Source: Candidatus Melainabacteria bacterium | GTDB lineage: Bacteria > Cyanobacteriota > Vampirovibrionia > Obscuribacterales > Obscuribacteraceae | Assembly: GCA_020854255.1 (NCBI GenBank) | Contig: JADZFV010000153.1 | Coordinates: 1-33,278, forward strand | Reading direction: 5' to 3' | DNA: 33,278 nt | Shown: positions 16,851-24,237 of the stretch, piece after piece | How positions within the stretch are numbered: the first letter of the stretch is position 1 | Layout of the letters: each line of letters opens with the position of its first letter | The notes under the pieces: generated by a model | Database searches by the model: none | Seen by the model: only the letters and a program-made list of their open reading frames with translations | Told to the model about the DNA's origin: nothing | Program-made: the position numbers and the translations under genes

Positions 16851-17378
16851 CTAAGCGGCGTTGTCATTCTTCTTAGCGACTTCTTCAGCCAGAACAGCGA
16901 TGTCACGAATGACGGCTTCGAGAAGTCCGGCAATGCCTCTGGCACCGGAATCGAGTCCGCCCATAATCGATGACAGCAATTGCTCTTTGCTGGGCAATTC
17001 GGCAAGACCCTTAACATCGTCAGAAGTAAGAGCATTACCTTCAATCACTCCGCCTCTTACCGCGCCCTTTTTGATGGACTTCAGGTAATCGACAACCGCT
17101 TTGGCAGGTTGAGCGGGATCGTCGTAACCAATGATGATTGCCGACGGTCCTTTAGCCAATTTCTCGATTGCCGCAAACTCTCCAGAATCGCTAGCGATTT
17201 TGATGAGGGTGTTCTTAGCAATACGGCACTTGGCTTTGCTCGGTTCGAGCTTTCTGCGAAATGTAGTGATTTCAGCAACTGTCAAACCGCTTAAATCGGT
17301 GACAATTGCCACTTTGCCGTCTTTGAAGAACTCTTTGAGTTCCGAGACGATTTCCTGCTTGCGTGCCTTGGTGGCCAT
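16851..17378 (-). CDS. rplJ: 50S ribosomal protein L10
   Basis: 175 residues from the ATG at 17378, chosen because AAGGAGG lies five bases upstream; an upstream in-frame start at 17402 would bury that site. The N-terminal rRNA-binding domain (ARKQEIVSELKEFF, then LRKxxSK-like basic residues) and the C-terminal helix that carries L7/L12 dimers are present. It begins a two-gene rplJ-rplL operon. The usual rplK-rplA genes are not upstream here; instead a divergent 2Fe-2S protein gene follows a long leader. Confidence 0.97.
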   Translation of the reverse strand: MATKARKQEIVSELKEFFKDGKVAIVTDLSGLTVAEITTFRRKLEPSKAKCRIAKNTLIKIASDSGEFAAIEKLAKGPSAIIIGYDDPAQPAKAVVDYLKSIKKGAVRGGVIEGNALTSDDVKGLAELPSKEQLLSSIMGGLDSGARGIAGLLEAVIRDIAVLAEEVAKKNDNAA

Positions 17379-17614
17379 TAACGCCTCCTTAGATAAGTGC
17401 AACGCAACTTTTTGAAACTCCCTGAAAAAAGAAAAAATCCCAGGGATATTTCCGCGGGATCACAAGCAGAGGGGTATTCCCCCCAGTCGATAAAACGCTG
17501 GGCCGAGCCTGGCGTGTACTCGAATTTGTGACCTCAAGCCGGCCACCGGAAATCCGGTGATTAAGCCCTGCTCAGGCAAGGCACCGTGCTGTCTGCGGTC
17601 TAATCGCAAAGTGC
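17379..17614 (-). promoter_or_regulatory. Structured rplJ leader with candidate attenuator
   Basis: About 235 bases between the predicted transcript start and rplJ contain several stems on the minus strand. CACCGG-ATTT-CCGGTG is a perfect 6-bp hairpin (about 17542-17557). GATCCC (17456-17461) pairs with GGGATT (17436-17441) just before a T-rich run, like an intrinsic terminator. TCCCTG (17441-17446) pairs with CAGGGA (17419-17424) across the T-rich stretch. rplJ leaders are known targets of autoregulation by the L10-L12 complex. I could not match the conserved L10-leader motif, so this is a candidate only. Confidence 0.5.
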
Positions 17615-17621
17615 GACGTGT

Positions 17622-17650
17622 ATTCTTCCAATAATATGATCTTTGGTCAA
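17622..17650 (-). promoter_or_regulatory. Candidate sigma-70-type promoter for rplJL
   Basis: On the minus strand TTGACC (17645-17650), a 17-base spacer and AAGAAT (17622-17627) give 5/6 and 4/6 matches to consensus. It points towards rplJ and would yield a leader of about 235 bases. Confidence 0.4.
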
Positions 17651-17783
17651 GCGATTTGCCGCTCAAATAGCCGAACTGTAAGCGTTTCTTAATGCGGCGT
17701 CCGGACATTTGACTCCAGCAAAGCACTCCGCGCTCCACTGTTTTCAGCGCTAAAATGGCTGCTTGTACCGCTGATGGACTAAC

Positions 17784-18092
17784 ATGCAAGTCTTTGAAAA
17801 ACACGTTTTTGTTTGCGTCTCAGGTAAGACCTGCCCGGGTCAGGGGGCGATTGAAGTTTGCGACGCATTGCGCAAGGAAATTTCCGATCGTGGGCTTAAA
17901 AAACAGATCCGCATCAATAAGGCAGGCTGTTTTGACCAGTGCGGACACGGGCCGCTGATTGTCGTCTATCCCGAATCAGTCTGGTACGCGCATGTGACAG
18001 TCCAAGACGTCAAAGAAATCGTGGAATCTCACCTTATCGGCGGACGGCCCGTGCAACGTCTTCTTTACGACGGGACCGGTCGTATAGTCTGA
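17784..18092 (+). CDS. Thioredoxin-like (2Fe-2S) ferredoxin-domain protein
   Basis: 102 residues. Four cysteines (Cys11, Cys17, Cys49, Cys53) in the contexts FVCVSGKTCP and AGCFDQCGHGP match the thioredoxin-like 2Fe-2S fold shared by small (2Fe-2S) ferredoxins and NuoE-type subunits. VWYAHVTVQDVKEIVESHL is the usual C-terminal helix region. It is a stand-alone domain, so an electron carrier or iron-sulfur sensor role is likely. The partner is unknown. It is divergent from rplJ, and the ribosome site (GGA) is weak. Confidence 0.92.
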   Translation: MQVFEKHVFVCVSGKTCPGQGAIEVCDALRKEISDRGLKKQIRINKAGCFDQCGHGPLIVVYPESVWYAHVTVQDVKEIVESHLIGGRPVQRLLYDGTGRIV

Positions 18093-18113
18093 GACTGCCA
18101 TTCAGTGACTTAT

Positions 18114-18181
18114 AAAAGAGCCGATGGGAGGCGCCCTCATGACAAATAGTCGAAACGAGGCTGCAAGCCACTCCCACCGAC
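18114..18181 (-). terminator. Complex terminator or structured RNA of the POTRA-HEAT gene
   Basis: On the minus strand an 11-bp outer stem (arms 18171-18181 and 18120-18130) closes with two G-U pairs that would be A/C mismatches on the plus strand, so the structure belongs to the minus-strand RNA. A TCTTTTAT stretch follows it. Inside the loop are nested CCTC/GAGG and GAC/GTC stems. It lies just beyond the gene ending at 18219. Confidence 0.6.
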
Positions 18182-18218
18182 TAAATTGATAATACCCCAG
18201 CAAACACCTTTCAAACGG

Positions 18219-19301
18219 TTATGGCGGCAAAAAATCCAAATTCGGCTTAACGTCCGTCAGTCCTACGTTTGCGCGGGCGAACAGCCTTTGAAACTGACCG
18301 CAGGCCAATTTTATCGAGGGCACAAGAGAGTGCTCTCTCAGTTGCTCCGTCCTCTTGGCATCTAGTGATTTGACCTGCCGAATCAGTTCGGGGCGCTTAT
18401 TTACAAGCGCCAAAAGCATATAGAGCGATTTGGATCGATCGTCGTGCGACGGGCGGGAGAGATCGCGGCTGTACACTTCCACCATATCTTGAAACGGGAA
18501 GTCATCCGGCAAAAGCGGAAGACACTTAAATAGATAACGCGTGACCATGGTTCTTACGTTCAAATCAATATCATCAACCGCCGGAAGAAGGCGCAAAGCA
18601 GTATCAGGGACCTCTCCAGCCCAGCTCAATAGCTCCACTGCGCAAGTCCGCCGCACAGCATTTGGATCGTGATCGATGAGATACAAAAGCTCCTCACGCA
18701 TTGGTTGGCAGTGTCTAAGCAATTCTTTCACGATCTGATTGCAAGGTTCGTCGCAGTAATACTTAACCCCGTCCCGCATTTCCTCATTGGCCGGGCGCCC
18801 CTGAGCCTCGAGGAATTCAAGCCGCTGATGCAATTTTTCCAATAATTGCAGCGGCTCTTCACTGCGGAAATTTACCTGCTGCGGATTTTCCAAAATACGG
18901 CTCGGCAATTCATCTTCGTCGCCCAATATGTCAACCGACAAATAAATATCGGTGCCGTCACCGGTCACTGCTTGAATGTTCGCCTCCAGCCGCCGTGCCT
19001 TCAATTGGCGCTTCAATCGCTCGATAGCGCCGAGCACTGATTTATATGAAGCGCCGTTGTGAAGCCCGAGCATCCTTTCAACTTCGGCTCGAGAAATTTG
19101 AGGAGAGCCGTAGAATTCCAGCCCTACATAGGCACCGTCATCGGCGGACGCGAAAGCCGGCACCGCAAGGTTTTTGGCAATTGTGAGGCTGATAGTGAAA
19201 AGAATGGCAGAAAAAACCGCTGTAGAAAACGAAAAAAAACTGCGTTTATGCTTTTGAATTTTGTCCGGCGCATGCAACGCGCCGCTACGATTTTTCTTCA
19301 C
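18219..19301 (-). CDS. Exported protein with POTRA-like and HEAT-like regions
   Basis: 360 residues, GTG start. A hydrophobic segment (24-42) and a possible cut near AFA/S (51) indicate export or a membrane anchor. Residues 57-126 resemble a POTRA domain: VGLEFYGSPQISRAEVERML, a G-x-x-Y turn, a helix rich in L/R, then LSVDILGDE. Residues 195-300 form alternating helices typical of HEAT repeats (DPNAVRRTCAVELLSWAG and DLNVRTMVTRYLFK). Two cysteines in YYCDEPCNQ could pair. POTRA domains usually bind peptides in outer-membrane assembly or cell division proteins; joining one to HEAT repeats without a barrel is unusual. The start lies 20 bp after the stop of the upstream TPR-like gene, so the two probably form an operon. 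Confidence 0.65.
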   Translation of the reverse strand: MKKNRSGALHAPDKIQKHKRSFFSFSTAVFSAILFTISLTIAKNLAVPAFASADDGAYVGLEFYGSPQISRAEVERMLGLHNGASYKSVLGAIERLKRQLKARRLEANIQAVTGDGTDIYLSVDILGDEDELPSRILENPQQVNFRSEEPLQLLEKLHQRLEFLEAQGRPANEEMRDGVKYYCDEPCNQIVKELLRHCQPMREELLYLIDHDPNAVRRTCAVELLSWAGEVPDTALRLLPAVDDIDLNVRTMVTRYLFKCLPLLPDDFPFQDMVEVYSRDLSRPSHDDRSKSLYMLLALVNKRPELIRQVKSLDAKRTEQLREHSLVPSIKLACGQFQRLFARANVGLTDVKPNLDFLPP

Positions 19302-19321
19302 CGCCTATGGTGCCTCTCTTT

Positions 19322-19753
19322 TCACCTTCTTGAACGTTTGAACGAGCGTTCTTCATATGGTTTTTTCTCACGAATTGATTTTATTCGCTCTTTGAGGTTT
19401 TTTGCTTCCACCTGCCTTTTGGCCCGATTGAGCGCGTCTGCATAGGCTTCCAGAATTGGAATAATCGCCTCGTCCGCTTTGCCGAATTCTTGCTCGGCAA
19501 TGTTCAGCGCTTGCCTGGACTTGGCGATTGCCTCATCGTGCATGCCTGACAAAGAATAATTCCTTATCAATGTCATCAAGTCGTCCAGAATGAACTGGTT
19601 GCCGGAAGTGCGCACCGACACTTCCAATTCGCCTGTTTCCAGGCGGCGCTTCCTGGTGATTACGCCTGCTTCGCCAAAAAGAACGGTGCGAATGACCAGC
19701 GCCACCGATATGACAACAGCTATTGCAATGCCGAGTAGAAGAGTAGGGTCCAT
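19322..19753 (-). CDS. Small membrane-anchored TPR-like protein
   Basis: 143 residues. Residues 4-26 are a clear transmembrane helix (LLLGIAIAVVISVALVIRTV). About 45-120 form paired helices with TPR character: YSLSGMHDEAIAKSRQALNIAEQEFG then AIIPILEAYADALNRAKRQ. The tail is very basic. No good ribosome site precedes the ATG. It probably opens an operon with the POTRA-HEAT gene. Function unknown. Confidence 0.7.
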   Translation of the reverse strand: MDPTLLLGIAIAVVISVALVIRTVLFGEAGVITRKRRLETGELEVSVRTSGNQFILDDLMTLIRNYSLSGMHDEAIAKSRQALNIAEQEFGKADEAIIPILEAYADALNRAKRQVEAKNLKERIKSIREKKPYEERSFKRSRR

Positions 19754-19792
19754 GAAATCAAGATTATTCGCCGCAAACCCGCCAGGCGTCCG

Positions 19793-19821
19793 GTAGGGGC
19801 GATGCCGTGCATCGCCCCTAC
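19793..19821. repeat. Perfect 13-bp hairpin repeat (REP-like)
   Basis: GTAGGGGCGATGC, loop CGT, GCATCGCCCCTAC. The arms are exactly complementary. It lies in the divergent gap between the TPR-like gene and glyS. GC-rich dyads of this form are common as dispersed intergenic elements in environmental bacteria. Only one full copy is in this window. Confidence 0.65.
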
Positions 19822-19865
19822 AATATACCCGGTAACACTTAAAGACGCTGAGCAGGCTCGTTCTC

Positions 19866-19871
19866 TATAAT
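19866..19871 (+). promoter_or_regulatory. Candidate -10 element for glyS
   Basis: TATAAT, a perfect match to consensus, 36 bases before the glyS ATG. It would give a leader of about 30 bases. No good -35 hexamer is found at normal spacing. Confidence 0.4.
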
Positions 19872-19906
19872 TGGACCTTTGTCGCCGCCCTATAAAGAAA
19901 ACAACT

Positions 19907-22045
19907 ATGCCTGACTACCTGCTGGAAATTGGAACTGAAGAACTGCCCGCCGCGCAAATCAATGAGGCGCAGGCAAAACTCGAGCAACTGATGGCCGACG
20001 CGCTCAAGTTCAACAGTCTGGCTTTCGACAGCGTCAAAGCAATGTCCACGCCGCGCCGGCTTGCGGTTTTGGTCAAAAATGTCCAGGCCAAGCAAAAAAC
20101 CACAACCAACCGGGTCAAAGGCCCGAAAGTGCAGGCGTCATTTGCTGCCGACGGCAAGCCCACGCCGCAAGCCACGGGCTTCGCGGGAAAATATGGTCTG
20201 ACCGTCGAACAGCTCGAAAAAGAGGAAGCCGGCGGCGCAGAGCACCTTTTCGCCAACGTCACAGTGGTCGGAAAGCCTGCCCAGGTGGTTTTTCAAGAAA
20301 TCGGACCGGCGCTGGTCAAGCAATTGCCTTTCGAAAGACCAATGTGCTGGGGCTCAGGTGAGATGAAGTTCTCAAGACCGATCAGGTGGATTGTTTCGCT
20401 GTTCGATGAAGAAGTCGTCGAGTTTCAGCTGGATAACTTGAAGTCCGGACGCATTACTCAAGGTCACCGCATCTTGAGCCCGGGCGACATCAGTCTGAAA
20501 GACCCCGGCGAATACGCCGATAAACTGAAGAATGCAAAAGTTCTGGTCGATCCCGAAGAGAGACGCAAGGCAATTCGAGATGGTGTCATCGACCGTGCCA
20601 GAGAACTGGGCGGCGATGCTCGACAGCTGGGCGGATCTTTGCTGGATGAAGTGGTAAACCTGACGGAATGGCCGCATCCGGTCGTCGGTGAATTCGGCAA
20701 GGAGTATCTGGAATTGCCGGACACTTTGATCGAGACGATCATGGTGCACCACCAAAGGTATTTCCCCATCGAGAAGAAAACCAAAAACGGTGACGACAAT
20801 AATTTGCTTCCCTACTTCATCACTATTTCGAACAACGACAGAAAAGAAGCACAGGCAGCCATAAAGCAGGGCAACGAGCGCGTCATAAAAGCTCGACTGG
20901 CAGACGGAAAGTTTTTCTATTTCGACGATCAAAAAACGAAATTATCCGCCCGCAAAGAAGACCTCGACAAGCTCACTTTCCAGGAAGGACTGGGCAGTTA
21001 TGGCGAGAAGGTAGAACGTCTGGTCATGCTGGCTGGATTGCTTGTCGATACGCTTTCTCTGGACAGCAATGTAGCCATGTGCCTGGAGCGCACCGCAAAA
21101 TTGTGCAAGCTCGATCTGGTCAGCAACCTGGTTCGCGAATTGCCGGAATTGCAGGGCTATGTGGGCTCCTGGTATGCCAAGAAAGAAGGAGAGCCGCCCG
21201 AGATCGTCGCGGCCATCTCATCGCACTATGCACCCAGACACACAGACGACAAGATACCTTATGATGCAGTCGGGCAATTGATCTCGGCCATCGACAAACT
21301 GGACAACGTGGTCGGCCTTTTCGCGCTCGGAAAGAAACCGTCAGGATCGAGCGATCCCTATGCGCTCAGAAGACAGGCGCAAGGACTTGTAGACATACTT
21401 CTTCAGGGACTTTCCAGCAAAGCGCTTTCGGTTTCGTCTCTCATCGATCGTCTGCTCGATGAATTTGAGCCTAAGCTGAAAGGTTGCAAGCGTGGTTTCA
21501 AACGCGATGAGATTCGCTCTGAAGTCAACGATTTCATTGTTCAGAGATTAAAAGTAAAACTGCTGGAGGGCGGCATGAGCAGAGAGATTATCGATGCTGT
21601 TCTTTCAATCAAAGATCCGCTGGCAGACGTAAGCGACGTTTTAAAACGCCTTGTCTTGATTGAATCCCTTGCCAAAACAGAAGAAGGGCTGGCCCTCTTC
21701 AGAGTCGGAAATCGAATCGGCAGAATACTGCAGGGACCAGCCGGTGATGAGGTTTTAGACTCACTTTTCAGTGAAGACGCAGAAAAGCAATTGTGGGCGA
21801 AATTTTCAAAAGAAGTAGAGGAAGTTCTGACCAAAGAAACAGATCCAGATTACGAAAAAACTTTAAAACTTCTGACGAAAGTGACAGCAGAAATCGACGT
21901 TTTCTTTGAAAAGGTCATGGTCAACGACGAAGATGAAAAGAAACGCGCCAATAGAAGAGCGCTGCTCAACCGCATCCACAAACACTTTGCCGCCGTTGCC
22001 GATTTCCCGAAATTGCAGCCGATCATTACCGGCGGACAATCATAG
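19907..22045 (+). CDS. glyS: Glycyl-tRNA synthetase beta subunit
   Basis: 712 residues from the ATG at 19907. An in-frame TTG at 19871 adds 12 residues that are not part of the family. The hallmark start DYLLEIGTEELPA is at residues 3-15. Further family blocks include RFERPMCWG-like PFERPMCWG, the HHQRYFP block near 280, and a C-terminal DALR anticodon-binding region ending near KLQPI. The alpha-beta tetramer charges tRNA-Gly, so a glyQ gene must be elsewhere. The ribosome site is weak. Confidence 0.96.
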   Translation: MPDYLLEIGTEELPAAQINEAQAKLEQLMADALKFNSLAFDSVKAMSTPRRLAVLVKNVQAKQKTTTNRVKGPKVQASFAADGKPTPQATGFAGKYGLTVEQLEKEEAGGAEHLFANVTVVGKPAQVVFQEIGPALVKQLPFERPMCWGSGEMKFSRPIRWIVSLFDEEVVEFQLDNLKSGRITQGHRILSPGDISLKDPGEYADKLKNAKVLVDPEERRKAIRDGVIDRARELGGDARQLGGSLLDEVVNLTEWPHPVVGEFGKEYLELPDTLIETIMVHHQRYFPIEKKTKNGDDNNLLPYFITISNNDRKEAQAAIKQGNERVIKARLADGKFFYFDDQKTKLSARKEDLDKLTFQEGLGSYGEKVERLVMLAGLLVDTLSLDSNVAMCLERTAKLCKLDLVSNLVRELPELQGYVGSWYAKKEGEPPEIVAAISSHYAPRHTDDKIPYDAVGQLISAIDKLDNVVGLFALGKKPSGSSDPYALRRQAQGLVDILLQGLSSKALSVSSLIDRLLDEFEPKLKGCKRGFKRDEIRSEVNDFIVQRLKVKLLEGGMSREIIDAVLSIKDPLADVSDVLKRLVLIESLAKTEEGLALFRVGNRIGRILQGPAGDEVLDSLFSEDAEKQLWAKFSKEVEEVLTKETDPDYEKTLKLLTKVTAEIDVFFEKVMVNDEDEKKRANRRALLNRIHKHFAAVADFPKLQPIITGGQS

Positions 22046-22133
22046 CCTCTTTAAGTCTTTTGGTTCTCAGTCGAAAAATGGCGAAGAATTTTGATTTGAG
22101 ATTGAATGAAGTTCGAGAGTTTTTAGAGGTCGG

Positions 22134-23912
22134 ATGCAAATGGCAACCAGTGGCAAATCAATGAAAACACGCACAACTGCTCTGCTTTTCGCGGTTTTAT
22201 TTGTGTTATCGGCACTGGGCTCTCCGGCAATTATCATGCCCTCACACGCACGCACAATGGTGCCTGAGGCGGTTTTGAAAAAACCGGTCAGCGTTGTGGA
22301 AAATTCCGTCAGCACGTATGTTCCATCATCTGTAGCACCGGGAAACGGCATCGCAGTCAATATTATCTTTCCGGAAAAACCGCGCTACAAAGCAGGCGCG
22401 CCCATCGCAATAGTAGTGAGCGGAAATGAATCGACCAGCCTGTCTATGTCGATGCACGCCGCTAACTGCGGCATCGCAGAAGTGCGCTTCGCCTATCCTG
22501 GTTGCGGAATGCGGCAATTCCACTCAGACGGCATCTTCGACAATTTCGGCGACAATTGCAACTGCGCACTCAAAGACGTCATTCTTTTCATGAAGGGCGA
22601 AACCAACGACTACAAAGGCCGCACAGTGCGCGAGTTGATTCCGGTGGCTCTCGATCAAAGTGTAGTCGGATTGGTCGCCTGGGAAACCGGTGCCAACATC
22701 GCGCTTGTCACCCTCGGAAAACATCAAGATAAAATCCCTTTTCTTTCATTTCTGGCATTTTTTGAAGGTGCTGCCGGCAGCATGTTCAGTCCGGACAATT
22801 TGGGCACAGTCAAAGACATGTTTCTCAACAGACACTACCGCGAAGGCAGCGCTGCCACAGGCGAGATACTCGTCGACTACAGAAGACTTATGTTCGCGCC
22901 CAATGCCCGCCGCCATCCCGGGGTCGCAAAAAAGCGCGGCGAAGCAGAGTTGAAGGGCGTGCTTTATTTCGACGAAAACAACAACAGGACATGGGATGAA
23001 GCCGCTGAATATGCTTTGAGCTACGCGTCTGAAGTCGGGCTCGACAAACAAATTTACGCACCTGCCATAACAGAAGCACTAACGCGCCATCGAGTTTTCG
23101 AAAAGGCTTTCCCTGGTCTCGCTTCGCCAAAACCAGCGCTGCCTGCCCCAAAAGAGCCAAAACCGGCTGGCGGAAAACAAGCACAGCTGAAGAAAGAAAA
23201 GGAAGAAATCGCCGCCCTTATTAAGGAAAAGTCCGCACTTTTGCCGGAGGACAAAAGGGAGGAGTTTACTGAAAACATGAAGAAGAAGGCGGAAGGAAGA
23301 ACGCCGGAAGAAGTCAAGAAAATGCTAAACAGCTTAAAGATTGAGAGGTCGAGCTGGCCTTTAAGTGTGGCCAATCTTGTCGTGAGCAAAGCCTATTTCG
23401 AGTCCAGGGATGGTGCCCTGTACATCAAAGATGTCGTGGCTAATTATCCAAAACTACTGATCGGGCTTTTCGGCGCCCGAGTGGCTCACACGCAGAGGCA
23501 AGCCGACCACCCGCATATTGCATTTCTGTACAACAAGTTTCTCGAGGCCAAGCCCAAGTGGTTGCGTTTGAATCCTGAGCCGGTTTATGTCTCCACCCTT
23601 TGCCGCATGAACGTCAACAATTTCAGCGCCAATGAGCCCAATTCAGCCCTGGATGCCGCCAACATCGTCGAGCACCTGGCTCCACTCGGGCTCGTTCCTG
23701 AGTACGCCTACATGGACGCCCTGGTGGCGGAGCTTTCCGACCGCGCCAAATCGGGAAATCTCAAATTTCCTCTCACTGCGATGCTTTCGGAGTACACGCC
23801 CATAGCCGATCCGAGCAAAGCGACTCCAAAGGCGGACCCCAAGCCAGATGCCAAGCCGAAGACTGTAAGCGCGAACGAGGCACAAAAAGACAACACGAAG
23901 CTTGACCGTTAG
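22134..23912 (+). CDS. Exported alpha/beta-hydrolase-like protein with Glu at the nucleophile position
   Basis: 592 residues. The signal peptide (10-40, ending SHAR) follows AGAGG and the ATG at 22134. Residues 75-215 have an alpha/beta-hydrolase layout: a strand (IAIVVSGN), an oxyanion-region strand (AEVRFAYPGCG), and an elbow-like VGLVAWETGANIAL, where the usual GxSxG reads AWETG with Glu184 in place of Ser. Residues 280-292 (DENNNRTWDEAAE) look like a calcium-binding loop. A Lys/Glu-rich coiled-coil segment (150 bp around 23190-23330) precedes a helical C-terminal half without recognisable motif. The tail is Lys/Pro/Asp-rich. It may be a non-catalytic relative of hydrolases. I do not recognise a named family. 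Confidence 0.6.
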   Translation: MQMATSGKSMKTRTTALLFAVLFVLSALGSPAIIMPSHARTMVPEAVLKKPVSVVENSVSTYVPSSVAPGNGIAVNIIFPEKPRYKAGAPIAIVVSGNESTSLSMSMHAANCGIAEVRFAYPGCGMRQFHSDGIFDNFGDNCNCALKDVILFMKGETNDYKGRTVRELIPVALDQSVVGLVAWETGANIALVTLGKHQDKIPFLSFLAFFEGAAGSMFSPDNLGTVKDMFLNRHYREGSAATGEILVDYRRLMFAPNARRHPGVAKKRGEAELKGVLYFDENNNRTWDEAAEYALSYASEVGLDKQIYAPAITEALTRHRVFEKAFPGLASPKPALPAPKEPKPAGGKQAQLKKEKEEIAALIKEKSALLPEDKREEFTENMKKKAEGRTPEEVKKMLNSLKIERSSWPLSVANLVVSKAYFESRDGALYIKDVVANYPKLLIGLFGARVAHTQRQADHPHIAFLYNKFLEAKPKWLRLNPEPVYVSTLCRMNVNNFSANEPNSALDAANIVEHLAPLGLVPEYAYMDALVAELSDRAKSGNLKFPLTAMLSEYTPIADPSKATPKADPKPDAKPKTVSANEAQKDNTKLDR

Positions 23913-23998
23913 CTTTGGACAACTCTAGAAAGAAAGTTCCCGCCTCACATTCATGTTAGGATTAGGTTGCACAAAGTGCATGGAATTGAGGACTGTCA

Positions 23999-24220
23999 AT
24001 GTTCAACGTAGGTCCCGGTGAAATAGCCATAGTTTTCACGCTGGCGCTCGTGTTATTCGGACCCAAGAAATTGCCGGAGCTCGGCAAGGCTATCGGACAG
24101 GGTCTGGGCAACTTCAAGAAGGGTTTGACGGACGCGCAGACAGAAATGAAGGCGGCGATGGAAATTGAGGACAAGATCAAGTCTCAAGCACCAGAAGAGG
24201 ACGCCAAGCCGCAAGCCTGA
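23999..24220 (+). CDS. tatA: Sec-independent translocase protein TatA/E
   Basis: 73 residues. The short N-terminal membrane helix (about 7-20, starting with GPGEIAIVF) is followed by the hinge FGPKKLPELGKAIGQGLGNFKKG, which is diagnostic of TatA-type proteins. A charged tail follows. TatA oligomers form the pore that moves folded twin-arginine substrates. GAGG lies 8 bases before the ATG. No tatC is in the window. Length and hinge favour TatA over TatB. Confidence 0.93.
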   Translation: MFNVGPGEIAIVFTLALVLFGPKKLPELGKAIGQGLGNFKKGLTDAQTEMKAAMEIEDKIKSQAPEEDAKPQA

Positions 24221-24237
24221 TCTCGCTTTAAGTTTAA

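Noticed and set aside
17460-17804. Open frame of 114 codons on the minus strand in the rplJ leader
   Set aside because: No recognisable protein, no ribosome site and it overlaps the start of the 2Fe-2S gene and stable RNA stems.
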